Positions 8,248-16,744 of a DNA stretch of 64,000 nucleotides are shown here, piece by piece. The DNA is from CAYUVF01 sp964448045. GTDB lineage: Bacteria; Bacteroidota; Rhodothermia; Rhodothermales; Salinibacteraceae. The first letter of the stretch is position 1, and every line of letters starts with the position of its first letter. The DNA lies in assembly GCA_964448045.1 (NCBI GenBank), contig CAYUVF010000012.1, forward strand, positions 1 to 64,000. Reading direction: 5' to 3'. A program made the translations under genes and the position numbers. The notes beneath the pieces are model-generated. The model searched no databases. It had not been told where the DNA came from and saw only the letters and a program-made list of their open reading frames with translations.

Positions 8248-9789
8248 TTAAATACGGTTTTTGTCGAGGTCCTTCAGCAGGACGCGTGCGGCGTTACGTC
8301 CGGATGCGCCCATGATTCCGCCCCCCGGATGGGTGCTGGCCCCGGTGAGATACAGGCCTTTAAGGGGGGCGGTGTAGTTGGCGGCGCCAAAGAAGGGCCG
8401 GCCTGCAAACATCTGGTCGATGCTCATTTCGAGATGCATCACATTGCCGCGATACAACCCGAGGTGTCGTTCCAACCAGAGGGGATGCTGGAAGAGGGAG
8501 CCAACGATCTTTTCGCGGGTGCCCGGTGCATATTGTTCGAATGTATCAAGCAGAATGGCTTCTACCTCGGGCGCGATGTCGTCCCAATGCGCATCGCCGG
8601 CCAATTCGTAAGGAAAATACTGGCCCCAGAGCCAAAGCACTTCGCCACCATCGGGAGCCAATGTATCGTCCACAGCACTAAATGTCATCGCAATGATGGG
8701 CGGATCGGTAGCTGGCTTTCCGCCCAGATACGTCCCGTACGCGCCCTTGAGCTGCTCCCGATCACGGCAAAGCAACTGCAGGCCAATGCGCGTCTCATCC
8801 GGGTGTTGCGCGTACTCTACGGGCGCGTCCAGTGCAAGCCGCAGCATCGCTCCAAATCCATTCCCGATGCGAAGCGACTTGGGTCTGATGGGTTGATGAG
8901 CATCAGGCAGCAGCTTGGTGAACGTTTCCAGCGCATGCGCACCCGAGAGCACGCCCCGAGCGGTGTACGTCTGCCCGCGAACTCGGGCTCCCACGGCTTG
9001 CCGATCTTCCACCAGGATTTCGTCGACCGGTGCCTCAGTGAATACATCGCCGCCATACGATTCGATGTGCGCCCGTAGGGCCTGCGTGAGCATACCGGAT
9101 CCGCCCCGGGGGCGTGCCACACCACCTTCATGATAGAGCGGATGCCACAACACAAACGGTCCGGTCATTGGCTCCGTGGGGGGCGGCCCGGACTGGGCGG
9201 CCATCCAGGTCAGGAGCGTTTTGATCTTTTCCTCCTCAAAGTATTCATCGACGACGTGTCCGTAGGGCCGCATGATGTGGCGGAGCTCATCGGTCCAGTG
9301 AAGATCCGAAGAGGCGCCAAAGAGGACTTTTTTACCTAATTGGAGCGGGCTCGGGGCAGCGAGAAACATGTCGCGCATGGTTTCTGCGAATCCTCTCCAG
9401 TCCTCAATAAATCGACGATAGGCCTGGCCTTCCCCCGGAAATTTGGACTCCAGATGGTGCACGGTCCGGTCCAGATCCCGGTAAATGAACACCGTATCCC
9501 CATCAGGGAAGGGGGCGGCGAAAAGGGGATCGAGTTCAATGTACTTCAAGCCGAACTGCTCGAGGTGCAGTTCATCGACGATAGGCGTCAGGCGAATCAG
9601 GATGTGTGCACTCCCGCCAAGATCAAACTGATAGCCGGGGATGATTTCTTTCGTGGAGACGGCTCCGCCCACGATGTCCCGTCGCTCAAAGACGCCGACG
9701 TGATAGCCCGACTGTGCCAAGTAGGCGCTCGCAATTAGGCTGTTGTGGCCGGCGCCGATAGTAATTACGTCGTAGTCAACGGGAGACAT
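8248..9789 (-). CDS. crtO: CrtO-type carotenoid 4-ketolase / phytoene desaturase-like oxidoreductase
   Basis: FAD-dependent amine-oxidase-fold carotenoid enzyme of 513 residues. The N-terminus has a dinucleotide-binding motif (ITIGAGHNSLIASAYLAQSG) and an acidic/Arg FAD ribose site. The C-terminus ends with the family signature LTGASTHPGGGIMGASGRNAA. The HNSL variation of the GxGxxG loop and overall resemblance to NAD(P)/FAD proteins of the CrtO/CruO group favour a ketolase over a CrtI desaturase. In Salinibacter such an enzyme adds the 4-keto group of salinixanthin, the antenna of xanthorhodopsin. Substrate choice cannot be proven from sequence. Confidence 0.8.
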   Translation of the reverse strand: MSPVDYDVITIGAGHNSLIASAYLAQSGYHVGVFERRDIVGGAVSTKEIIPGYQFDLGGSAHILIRLTPIVDELHLEQFGLKYIELDPLFAAPFPDGDTVFIYRDLDRTVHHLESKFPGEGQAYRRFIEDWRGFAETMRDMFLAAPSPLQLGKKVLFGASSDLHWTDELRHIMRPYGHVVDEYFEEEKIKTLLTWMAAQSGPPPTEPMTGPFVLWHPLYHEGGVARPRGGSGMLTQALRAHIESYGGDVFTEAPVDEILVEDRQAVGARVRGQTYTARGVLSGAHALETFTKLLPDAHQPIRPKSLRIGNGFGAMLRLALDAPVEYAQHPDETRIGLQLLCRDREQLKGAYGTYLGGKPATDPPIIAMTFSAVDDTLAPDGGEVLWLWGQYFPYELAGDAHWDDIAPEVEAILLDTFEQYAPGTREKIVGSLFQHPLWLERHLGLYRGNVMHLEMSIDQMFAGRPFFGAANYTAPLKGLYLTGASTHPGGGIMGASGRNAARVLLKDLDKNRI

Positions 9790-9904
9790 ATTGGAGAGAT
9801 GATCCGGTAGAGAGAGCAGGCTGAGATCAGTAAGTGAGCTGCAGGGTAATGATCCGGAGTGACTGCCGATGCATCAACATCATTACAACCCCCAATCGTA
9901 ATAA

Positions 9905-9918
9905 ATCCGTTATTGCAA
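9905..9918 (-). repeat. TTGCAATAACGGAT element, copy B
   Basis: Exact 14-mer on the minus strand, 115 bp upstream of the crtO start in the divergent gap between crtO and the small plus-strand gene at 10063. This is the only copy placed where it could act as a promoter or operator. The 273-bp gap around it is AT-richer than the genes and shows nothing else I can name. Confidence 0.8.
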
Positions 9919-10062
9919 TACTAACATCAAAAACATGCAGAACAAAGAGAAGGCACTGTGAAACCGTTCCACCGTAGATAGCGTGAAATAAGAGGTTTCA
10001 ATACACGCTTGCTCAACGCTGCGAGGCAGGCGCCACACCGTTCATCAAGACCGCGCCAGCCG

Positions 10063-10302
10063 ATGAACTGGTTTTACCAAGTGCTCAGCTTTTTCGTTGC
10101 CTTCGGACCCATCATATTGGGCACCCTTCTGTGGCACCTCATCTGGAACGGCGGATCGGATTCGTCTTCCAATCCGCCCGGAGGGGGACCAGATCATCGG
10201 CCGGAACCGCCTTCACCATCGTTTACTGGCGATCGCTCTCCACATCACCGGCGTCCACAACACAACCCGACTCACACGCCGGAACGAACGGCATCGCCTT
10301 GA
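10063..10302 (+). CDS. Small one-helix, proline-rich membrane protein
   Basis: A 79-residue hypothetical protein starting at the ATG of MNWFYQ. One transmembrane helix (about residues 4-24, FFVAFGPIILGTLLW) is followed by a Gly/Pro/His-rich hydrophilic tail. An in-frame TTG at 10009 would add 18 basic residues, but the ATG puts the helix at the N-terminus as in its counterpart at 6057-6278. It ends 20 bp before kynB. No family recognised. Confidence 0.5.
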   Translation: MNWFYQVLSFFVAFGPIILGTLLWHLIWNGGSDSSSNPPGGGPDHRPEPPSPSFTGDRSPHHRRPQHNPTHTPERTASP

Positions 10303-10322
10303 TAGCATTGTTTTAGGGGCTT

Positions 10323-10949
10323 ATGGAGATTATCGACATCTCGCGATCCATTCAGCCCTCAACAGCCACCTGGCCAGGAGATACGTCCTTTGAATCCGAG
10401 TGGACTGCACGGATCTGCGAGGGAAACTCCGTTAATCTTAGTACGATTCGGCTGAGCACGCACACGGCCACACACGCCGATGCGCCGCTTCATATCCAGG
10501 ATCACGCCGATTCAATCGACCAGTTGTCACTCAGCTCATTTGTTGGCCCGGCGCGCGTGCTATCTATTCCGTCTGGTGCGGATGTCATCCGAATTGAGCA
10601 TCTGCGTACGCACGAAGACCATTTGACCCCTCGGGTTTTGTTCAAGACCGAAGCGAGTCTCATACCGGACACCGAGTGGCCTGGACTTTTTCCTGCAGTC
10701 GACCCGGTGGCGGTCCATTGGTTGGCTAAGCGATCAGTCCAACTTATCGGCACCGATGCGCCCTCCGTCGATCCGGTCCATAGCACCCAGTTGCCGGCAC
10801 ATCACGCGCTCCGTCGGCACGAAATAGCAAATCTGGAAGGGCTGATACTTCATGATGTTGAGCCCGGTGTCTATCAACTGGTTGCGCTTCCGTTGAAGAT
10901 CGTCGATCTTGATGCGTCTCCCGTTCGTGCTGTTCTCATTCGCGAGTAG
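10323..10949 (+). CDS. kynB: Arylformamidase / kynurenine formamidase-type cyclase
   Basis: Metal-dependent hydrolase of the cyclase family (PF04199), 208 residues, the usual size for KynB. It hydrolyses N-formylkynurenine to kynurenine and formate in tryptophan breakdown. The metal-binding signature is intact at residues 47-57 (HTATHADAPLH), giving H47, H51, D53 and H57. A second conserved IGTDAPSVDP segment and C-terminal HHALRRHEI follow. No tryptophan dioxygenase or kynureninase lies in the window, so the pathway assignment is from family only. Other cyclase-family amidases remain possible. Confidence 0.82.
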   Translation: MEIIDISRSIQPSTATWPGDTSFESEWTARICEGNSVNLSTIRLSTHTATHADAPLHIQDHADSIDQLSLSSFVGPARVLSIPSGADVIRIEHLRTHEDHLTPRVLFKTEASLIPDTEWPGLFPAVDPVAVHWLAKRSVQLIGTDAPSVDPVHSTQLPAHHALRRHEIANLEGLILHDVEPGVYQLVALPLKIVDLDASPVRAVLIRE

Positions 10950-10951
10950 GT

Positions 10952-10967
10952 GCGTGCATCTGCACGC
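10952..10967. other. Short perfect hairpin after kynB
   Basis: GCGTGCA and TGCACGC form a 7-bp inverted repeat with a 2-nt spacer, 2 bp after the kynB stop. There is no T-run, so it is not a classical terminator. It may stabilise the mRNA 3' end or be chance. Confidence 0.3.
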
Positions 10968-11020
10968 CGGCCCGCATTAAACGGACTCAGCGATCACCTT
11001 CAATATAGCTTTGCCTCAGT

Positions 11021-12223
11021 ATGGATCTCTTTGAGCGTCAGGATCTCCGTCGTCTTGCCGAAACCAGAGCGAAGCTCTGCGTCTCCATGTATATGCCCAC
11101 GGCTCGGTTCGAGTCGGAGTCGCCGCAGAATCCCATCCGGTACAAGAATGCCCTCAGAACCGTGCAGGGGCACCTGAAGGAACACGGCCTTCGCGATGGA
11201 GAAATTGACGAACTGCTGGCGCCGGCCGAACAGCTGGTTGATCGGACGGCTTTCTGGCGGAGCCTCAGTGATGGGCTGGCCATGTTTCTGACGCAGAACG
11301 ATGCCGATGTGTATCGGTTGCCTCTTCATTTTAATGAGACGGTTGTGGTGGGCTCTCGATTCCATCTTAAGCCGCTCTTTCCGCTCATCGCGTCAAACAA
11401 CCGGTTTTATGTCTTGGGTCTGACGAAGAATAGTGTTCGGCTATATCAGGGCACGCACTACTCGCTCGATGAGGTCAGCAGTGCCGATATCCCGTCTAAC
11501 ATAGTCGAAGCGATCTTGCAGTACGAAGATCCGGAAAAGCAGATCCAGCATCACACGGCGAAGCGAACGTCTCGCGGTCGGCAAGATGCTTCTTTTCATG
11601 GGCATGGCGTGAGTGCGGAGGATACGAGTGGAAAGCCCAAAGATCAGCTGCGTCGCTTCTTTCGGACGATCGATGAAAGCCTACGAGAGCGCCTCCGCAA
11701 TGAAAAGGCCCCGCTCGTTCTCGCCAGCGTGCGGGAGTATCTGCCATATTACAAAGAGGTCAACCAGTATCCGCACCTGATCGACACCGATGTCGTAGCC
11801 GGTAACTTTGAGGACCTTTCTATTGCTGATCTTCATGAGAAGGCTTGGTCCATTGTCGAGCCTCAGTTCCGCGAGGCAGAGCAGACGGCCGTAGAGCGTT
11901 TTAATGATCTGTATCACACCGAGGAGCAACTGGCTTCCAACGACTTCCACGAGATTATTCCTGCCGCCGCATACAGTCGGATCGAAACCCTCTTTGTACC
12001 GATCGGCGATCATCGATGGGGTACGTATGACCGAAACACCAATACCGTTGAGGTCCATGCCGATCAGGAGTCCGGTGACGAGGACTTGCTCAACTACGCA
12101 GCTATCCACGCGTATCTGAATGGCGCAGACGTTCACGCTCTGAAGCCGACCAACATGCCCAACGGCTTTAATTTGGCTGCAACCTTCCGGTATCCATCCG
12201 ACGTCTCTGCGGATGAGCAGTAA
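11021..12223 (+). CDS. baeRF-type (archaeo-eukaryotic release factor-like) protein
   Basis: A 400-residue cytosolic protein that resembles the bacterial release-factor-1-like (baeRF) families, probably family 3 or 7. These are predicted to act on stalled or hibernating ribosomes. Supporting segments are the N-terminal MDLFERQDLRRL start, a glycine/histidine loop (FHGHGVSAEDTSGKPKDQLRRFFRTIDE), then PLVLASVREYLPYYKEVNQYPHLI, a central motif of this group. The C-terminus has an L7Ae-like alpha/beta region (YAAIHAYLNGADVHAL). Function in this group is mostly predicted. It stands alone between kynB and the recombinase. Confidence 0.65.
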   Translation: MDLFERQDLRRLAETRAKLCVSMYMPTARFESESPQNPIRYKNALRTVQGHLKEHGLRDGEIDELLAPAEQLVDRTAFWRSLSDGLAMFLTQNDADVYRLPLHFNETVVVGSRFHLKPLFPLIASNNRFYVLGLTKNSVRLYQGTHYSLDEVSSADIPSNIVEAILQYEDPEKQIQHHTAKRTSRGRQDASFHGHGVSAEDTSGKPKDQLRRFFRTIDESLRERLRNEKAPLVLASVREYLPYYKEVNQYPHLIDTDVVAGNFEDLSIADLHEKAWSIVEPQFREAEQTAVERFNDLYHTEEQLASNDFHEIIPAAAYSRIETLFVPIGDHRWGTYDRNTNTVEVHADQESGDEDLLNYAAIHAYLNGADVHALKPTNMPNGFNLAATFRYPSDVSADEQ

Positions 12224-12292
12224 ATCCGGCAGCTGGAAACCACGCCGACCTCTTGATATTTCTCTACTCAGATTTTTTATTCGTGATAAATA

Positions 12293-13324
12293 GTGTTATC
12301 AAGAATAGAAATAGATGCCCTGATGAGTCAGAAGACCGACGACGAAGCGCGACTGCCTTCACTCCCAGAAACTGCCCCATTATCTGCGGACTCCGCTGAA
12401 GCCATCAATTTACTACCGGTGTACCTGCAACGCTTCGACCGAGAGCATACCCGCCGGTCCTATGCAACGGATCTTACCCAATTCTTTGGCTCAGATCAGA
12501 TTGATGTACGCTTAGCGCGTGAAGCCACCTTCATGCATGTGAATCAGCATATTCAAGAGCTGGAATCGCGGGATCTGAAGCCATCTACCATCCGCCGGCG
12601 GATAGCAGCAATTAGAGGCTTCTACGACTGGCTTCTGGCACTGGAGGCGGTCGAGCGCAATCCCGCGGATAAAAACCTGATTCGAAAAGTTCGAAGCAAT
12701 AACCGAAGCGATAAATCCATCACCTTTCTATCACAGCAACAAGCCAAGAAACTACTTCACGCAACAGCGTGGGTGTGGCGGAGCCGGGATGGTGGAAAAG
12801 CTAAAGTCGATAATCCAGCCCACCTACGAGATCGTGCATTAATTCTCACCTGTATTCATTGTGTACTGCGGAGATCAGAGGCTGCGGCGATGGATGTAAA
12901 TCACATTCGCCCTCTCGGTCGATACTGGATTGTGGACCTGCCACAAGCCAAAGGCGGCACCGATCAGTACGTAAAAATACCTGAACATGTTGTGGAGGCT
13001 ATAGAAGACATGAAGGCTTATTTTAAGATTGAGTCCGGTCCTCTATGGCGATCCACAAGTAATCGGAACCGAGGAGATCGACTGACTGCCGATGCGATCT
13101 ATAAGCTGATCAAACGGACGGCAAAGCGAGCTGGCCTTCCGGATATTGGAGCGCATGCTCTTCGCCACACGGGCTGCACGCTGGCTATCGATTCGGGAGC
13201 GACTATCCAGCAGGTAAAGACCCATGCACGTCATAAAGACATTGATACGACGATGACGTACGTCCATCAGCGTAATAAACTCCAGGATAGCGCCGCTGAT
13301 CATATTTCGCTGGACGACGATTAG
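12293..13324 (+). CDS. Tyrosine recombinase / phage-type integrase
   Basis: Complete site-specific recombinase of 343 residues from a GTG, or 333 from the ATG at 12323. A SAM-like N-terminal core-binding domain (about 40-125) precedes the catalytic domain with R193 (LRRSE), beta-hairpin K220, H288 and R291 (HALRH), H314 (RHKD) and the nucleophile Y323 (MTYVH). All catalytic residues are intact. It faces the six-gene operon tail to tail with a 4-bp overlap. No tRNA, direct repeat or excisionase is seen beside it, so whether it is an island integrase or a Xer-like housekeeping enzyme is undecided. Confidence 0.88.
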   Translation: MLSRIEIDALMSQKTDDEARLPSLPETAPLSADSAEAINLLPVYLQRFDREHTRRSYATDLTQFFGSDQIDVRLAREATFMHVNQHIQELESRDLKPSTIRRRIAAIRGFYDWLLALEAVERNPADKNLIRKVRSNNRSDKSITFLSQQQAKKLLHATAWVWRSRDGGKAKVDNPAHLRDRALILTCIHCVLRRSEAAAMDVNHIRPLGRYWIVDLPQAKGGTDQYVKIPEHVVEAIEDMKAYFKIESGPLWRSTSNRNRGDRLTADAIYKLIKRTAKRAGLPDIGAHALRHTGCTLAIDSGATIQQVKTHARHKDIDTTMTYVHQRNKLQDSAADHISLDDD

Positions 13325-14220
13325 GCCATGGATGCCAGCACGTCGAGCTGATGGGCAATGTAGATAAGTTCACCGTTCTCTAACTGCTGATATCGGGAAT
13401 CTAACCACTCACGGAGCTCATCAGTTGTTACGGCTGGTGAGTCCGAGAGACTATCTTCAACGAAATGTAGAATGCACCTCAGGAAGTACTCTTCGTTTTT
13501 GGGGTATGACTTTGTGTTTGGAGTACCGAGCACAGCCCAATCAGATGAACCGATAGCGTTCACCTTGAATGAATGCTTTCGGAGTATACCGGGCACGTGT
13601 CGTCCTGTTTGAGCGCCGTGGCTTCCAGCCTGCATCGATTGGTGATATGCTGTAGTGATTGTTCTGTCACTTGCGTGCGTTGGTAAAAACTGTGTAACCC
13701 CATCGAAATTATTGGGGAAGTATGTTTTTCCATTATTTTGCAATAACGGTTTTAATTGGACGAAAAATCTATCGAGGTCAATCAAGTCCAAGAATGATTG
13801 ACCAATTATAAAGTCGAATTGATAGTCACAATAATTCAAAGACCAAGAATTGAATTCTTTCGGTTGTAATTTAATCAGATGTGTATATGATCCTTCTAAT
13901 TTTATATGATTATCAGATGTAGAGTATTTTACTGAGTTACTTACGGCCCATCGGATGATATTATCGTAGGCTTTTTCGACGTTAGGTCCATGCTGGTCAA
14001 CAAAAACGTATAACATATGATGTGGTATGTTCGAATCTAAAATTCGTATCAGCATAGATCCAACTCCGCCACCAATCTCAAGCAGGTGGACTCGATCTTG
14101 TTTATTTGTACCACGGACTCGCTGGATAAATTGAGTCCACACGTACTGATTCAGTGTACGCTCATCAACCGACTCCTTTGCAAGAAGATAATCGGGATAT
14201 GAGAAAGTAGCTCCTCTCAC
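13321..14220 (-). CDS. Class I SAM-dependent methyltransferase, last gene of the pterin/pyrimidine-type operon
   Basis: A 299-residue protein with SAM-binding motif I at about residues 46-54 (LLEIGGGVG) and an acidic motif II near FVDQHG. The FIIGQSFLDLIDLDRFFVQLKPLL segment follows as in Methyltransf_12/25 enzymes. Base composition is noticeably AT-richer than in the surrounding genome, a sign of transfer. Its start overlaps the upstream glycosyltransferase stop by 4 bp, so translation is coupled. The methyl acceptor is unknown; a product of this operon is the natural guess. It contains copy C of the 12-mer element. Confidence 0.78.
   Translation of the reverse strand: MRGATFSYPDYLLAKESVDERTLNQYVWTQFIQRVRGTNKQDRVHLLEIGGGVGSMLIRILDSNIPHHMLYVFVDQHGPNVEKAYDNIIRWAVSNSVKYSTSDNHIKLEGSYTHLIKLQPKEFNSWSLNYCDYQFDFIIGQSFLDLIDLDRFFVQLKPLLQNNGKTYFPNNFDGVTQFLPTHASDRTITTAYHQSMQAGSHGAQTGRHVPGILRKHSFKVNAIGSSDWAVLGTPNTKSYPKNEEYFLRCILHFVEDSLSDSPAVTTDELREWLDSRYQQLENGELIYIAHQLDVLASMA
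13738..13749 (+). repeat. TTGCAATAACGG element, copy C (inside a gene)
   Basis: Exact 12-mer match inside the methyltransferase gene. The following bases are TT, not the AT of the intergenic copies. On the coding strand it encodes part of KPLLQNN. Confidence 0.6.
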
Positions 14221-15293
14221 CGAGATTCCTCAACTAATTTCAGTAGATAGCGACGGACCCGGGACATACTCTCTTCCCACACAGGATGATTGAGGGCTCG
14301 CTTGCGGCCTCGTTTACCCATTGCCCGACGGAGTTCAGGGTCATCGACCAACTGCTTCAATCGAAAAGTTAGTTGATCCAGATCGCCCGGGTCGATCAGA
14401 TATCCATTCTTTTCGTCATCTATAATATCAGTAGCCCCACCTTTCGACGTTGCAATAACAGGCTTTCCGTAAGACATGGCCTCAAGATAAACAATTCCCA
14501 ACCCCTCATACGATGAAGGCACAACAACAAGATCGCAAGCCTTAAAGGCTGACGCCAACTCACTATCGCTTACCCTCCCTCTCATGCGCACCTGCTGTTC
14601 CACACCTAGATCGGCAGTAAGTCGACCGATCCGTCGTACGTAGTCTCTATTTGACGTAATGCTTCCTGCGATATCTAATTGTACCGAGGGGTTTTTAAGC
14701 CTATAAACGGCCTTAATCAGCCTGTGTACGTTTTTTCGTGGGACAACATTACCGACAAATAGAATACGGACCTCGTTCGCGGAAGCATTGACCTCAGATT
14801 CCTTTACTGCAGCTGGACAAGAAATACCCGGATAGGCAATAATCGCATTTGGGAAGACAGAGAGACCGTACAGGGACTGAAGAGTCGTCTTACTGTTACA
14901 TATTACACCATCAACTGTATTCAGATAATATTTCTCAATCGTCGTGTATAGTTGATTTAGACATACCGGTTGAGGTTCGCTGGAACGTAAGTGATGTACT
15001 ATAGTCACAATTGGATAATTGACTCTTGTCCGAAGCCAAATATTACCAATCAGCAAGGATGGGTGGTTTAATTCATCCTGTAATAAGATATCAATATCTG
15101 CAACAGCAACTCGTACCCAGTATCGTACTCGGAAACTATCTATTAGGTGAGCGGCATAGTAATCCTTTTCAGGCAATGAGAATATTTTTACCTGATCTCC
15201 CTTCCTCCTTAGGTATTCGACCAGTTTGTAGTCGTAGAAATACCCGCCAGAGCGACAGTCCAGATCGCCATAAATGATAAGACCAACTTTCAT
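14217..15293 (-). CDS. GT4-family glycosyltransferase
   Basis: A 358-residue GT-B glycosyltransferase of family 4, using a nucleotide-activated sugar with retention. The N-terminal half has a glycine-rich acceptor loop (SGGYFYDYKLVEYL). The C-terminal half has the VGNVVPRKNVHRLI donor-site segment and the E-x7-E element (EGLGIVYLE) followed by AMSYGKPVIAT. No membrane segment or signal peptide, so it is cytosolic or peripheral. Overlaps of 4 bp join it to both neighbours. AT-rich like the methyltransferase gene. It probably glycosylates the operon's small-molecule or lipid product. Confidence 0.87.
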   Translation of the reverse strand: MKVGLIIYGDLDCRSGGYFYDYKLVEYLRRKGDQVKIFSLPEKDYYAAHLIDSFRVRYWVRVAVADIDILLQDELNHPSLLIGNIWLRTRVNYPIVTIVHHLRSSEPQPVCLNQLYTTIEKYYLNTVDGVICNSKTTLQSLYGLSVFPNAIIAYPGISCPAAVKESEVNASANEVRILFVGNVVPRKNVHRLIKAVYRLKNPSVQLDIAGSITSNRDYVRRIGRLTADLGVEQQVRMRGRVSDSELASAFKACDLVVVPSSYEGLGIVYLEAMSYGKPVIATSKGGATDIIDDEKNGYLIDPGDLDQLTFRLKQLVDDPELRRAMGKRGRKRALNHPVWEESMSRVRRYLLKLVEESR

Positions 15294-15676
15294 GAGGATG
15301 ATAGCTCGTACCGATATGAAGCCCAGGCAGATTCATCTTCCCATATTTTTGTTGTGATCGCTGTAACCTTAGATGATGAGATTAGCTCCGCAAACTGCAT
15401 ACAAATGATACGAGAGAAGTGCTCAATACTGGGATTTAGGCCTTGGAATGAGCAGATATCATTTAGTGTTTTATCTTTGTAATGACCAATAATATGGTCT
15501 ATATCATTGTTAACTTTTACTATATCAATCAGATATCCGTCTTCGTTCAACTCATCTCCTTGGAGTCGCACTTCCATCCTAAAGTGGTGTGAATGCCACT
15601 CATTCTCTTTTCCACTATTCGGAACCGTCAAGTAGTGCTGTGCAATGAAGTCACGCTGGACCATCAATTCATACAT
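15290..15676 (-). CDS. 6-pyruvoyl-tetrahydropterin synthase / QueD-like protein with Glu for catalytic Cys
   Basis: A 128-residue T-fold protein of the PTPS/QueD family, which act on dihydroneopterin triphosphate. Zinc ligands are in place: H14, H28 and H30 (WHSHH). The acid-base DH pair (DIDH) and the C-terminal pterin-anchoring Glu (KIWEDESAWASY) are also visible. The cysteine expected four residues before H28 is E24. The PTPS-III group has Glu at this place and forms 6-hydroxymethyl-dihydropterin instead of 6-pyruvoyl or 6-carboxy products. Since the operon encodes GTP cyclohydrolase II and not I, the real substrate may be a pyrimidine. Low GC compared with neighbours. Confidence 0.85.
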   Translation of the reverse strand: MYELMVQRDFIAQHYLTVPNSGKENEWHSHHFRMEVRLQGDELNEDGYLIDIVKVNNDIDHIIGHYKDKTLNDICSFQGLNPSIEHFSRIICMQFAELISSSKVTAITTKIWEDESAWASYRYELSSS

Positions 15677-15688
15677 TGTGAATACCTC

Positions 15689-16744
15689 TTAGTACTTCAG
15701 TATACATTGTACAATATCTAAGCTATTTACTAACGACCGATACGCTTCGTCGGCGTCAGAAAGGGCGTATTCGTGAGTGATAAATTCTGAAAAGGATTCG
15801 TGTTTGAGCTGCTGGATGACGACATCCAACCTTCGCTCCTTTGACCACCGGCCTTGGTACCGCGGATCAATCGTACTCACCTGACTGGACTCGATGGAGA
15901 GTCTACGCCGATGAAAACGACCGCCAAGGTCAATGGGGGCTGTCTTTTTCCCATACCACGACCCAATCACAACGCGGCTGTCAAAACCACAGATCTGAAG
16001 GGTATCATTGAGTACATGAGGCTGACCGGTAAGCTCGTACACAAGATCAGCGCCCGTTGCCCCCCGGTTGTTGGCATCGCCATTGTCGTACAAGCCCAGC
16101 ATCTGACGAAGGTGTCGTACTTGAGACGAACAGTTGGGGTCAATGGCCTCGTCTGCACCAGAGTCCATCGCAGCTTGACGCCGCCTCTCGGCCGGGTCGA
16201 CCACGATGAGTCGATCCAACGGATAATCGGCTAACAGTCGGGTTGTGAGCAAACCGACAACACCTTGCCCGAAAATTACGACCCGCTCACCAATAAGAGG
16301 CCGCCCATCCATCACAAGGTTCAGAGCGGTCTCTAAATTCGGAATAAAAAGCCCTCCTCGGAGTGATACCTCTTCAGGCAATTGGATGAGGGCATCAACA
16401 GTCTCAACATACGCACTTGCGTGCGGATGAAATCCGAAGACGCGCTGGTTTACCCACTCGGGTTTCACATCTGGTCCAACCTCAACGACACGACCCACCG
16501 TACTATATCCATAAGGCATGGGATATGCAGCGCCCTGTTGAACCGAATCCAACTCGCCTTCTCGGTCGACTTCATCTGGAAGATTACCCTGATAAGCAAG
16601 TAATTCGGTACCCGCACTGATTGCGGAATATTCGGTTTTGACCAGCGCTTCGCCGTATCCGGGGCGATCCAACTCTTGCGTGCGAAGCTCGACTGTAGCG
16701 TCCCCTGCAAAAAAAAGGATATCACGCTCTCGAATTTTACTCAT
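15689..16744 (-). CDS. MDR-family (zinc-type alcohol dehydrogenase-like) oxidoreductase
   Basis: Medium-chain dehydrogenase/reductase of about 351 residues. The N-terminal GroES-like domain has SAISAGTELLAYQG where classical enzymes carry a catalytic-zinc Cys, so it probably lacks the usual zinc site, as in BchC-like members. A Rossmann fold follows (VIFGQGVVGLLTTRLL, then VVDPAERR). I chose the ATG at 16744 (MSKIRE), which overlaps the upstream stop by 8 bp; an ATG at 16765 would add seven residues. Tight coupling to the cyclohydrolase-reductase gene suggests oxidation or reduction of a side-chain alcohol or ketone in the same pathway. Confidence 0.85.
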   Translation of the reverse strand: MSKIRERDILFFAGDATVELRTQELDRPGYGEALVKTEYSAISAGTELLAYQGNLPDEVDREGELDSVQQGAAYPMPYGYSTVGRVVEVGPDVKPEWVNQRVFGFHPHASAYVETVDALIQLPEEVSLRGGLFIPNLETALNLVMDGRPLIGERVVIFGQGVVGLLTTRLLADYPLDRLIVVDPAERRRQAAMDSGADEAIDPNCSSQVRHLRQMLGLYDNGDANNRGATGADLVYELTGQPHVLNDTLQICGFDSRVVIGSWYGKKTAPIDLGGRFHRRRLSIESSQVSTIDPRYQGRWSKERRLDVVIQQLKHESFSEFITHEYALSDADEAYRSLVNSLDIVQCILKY

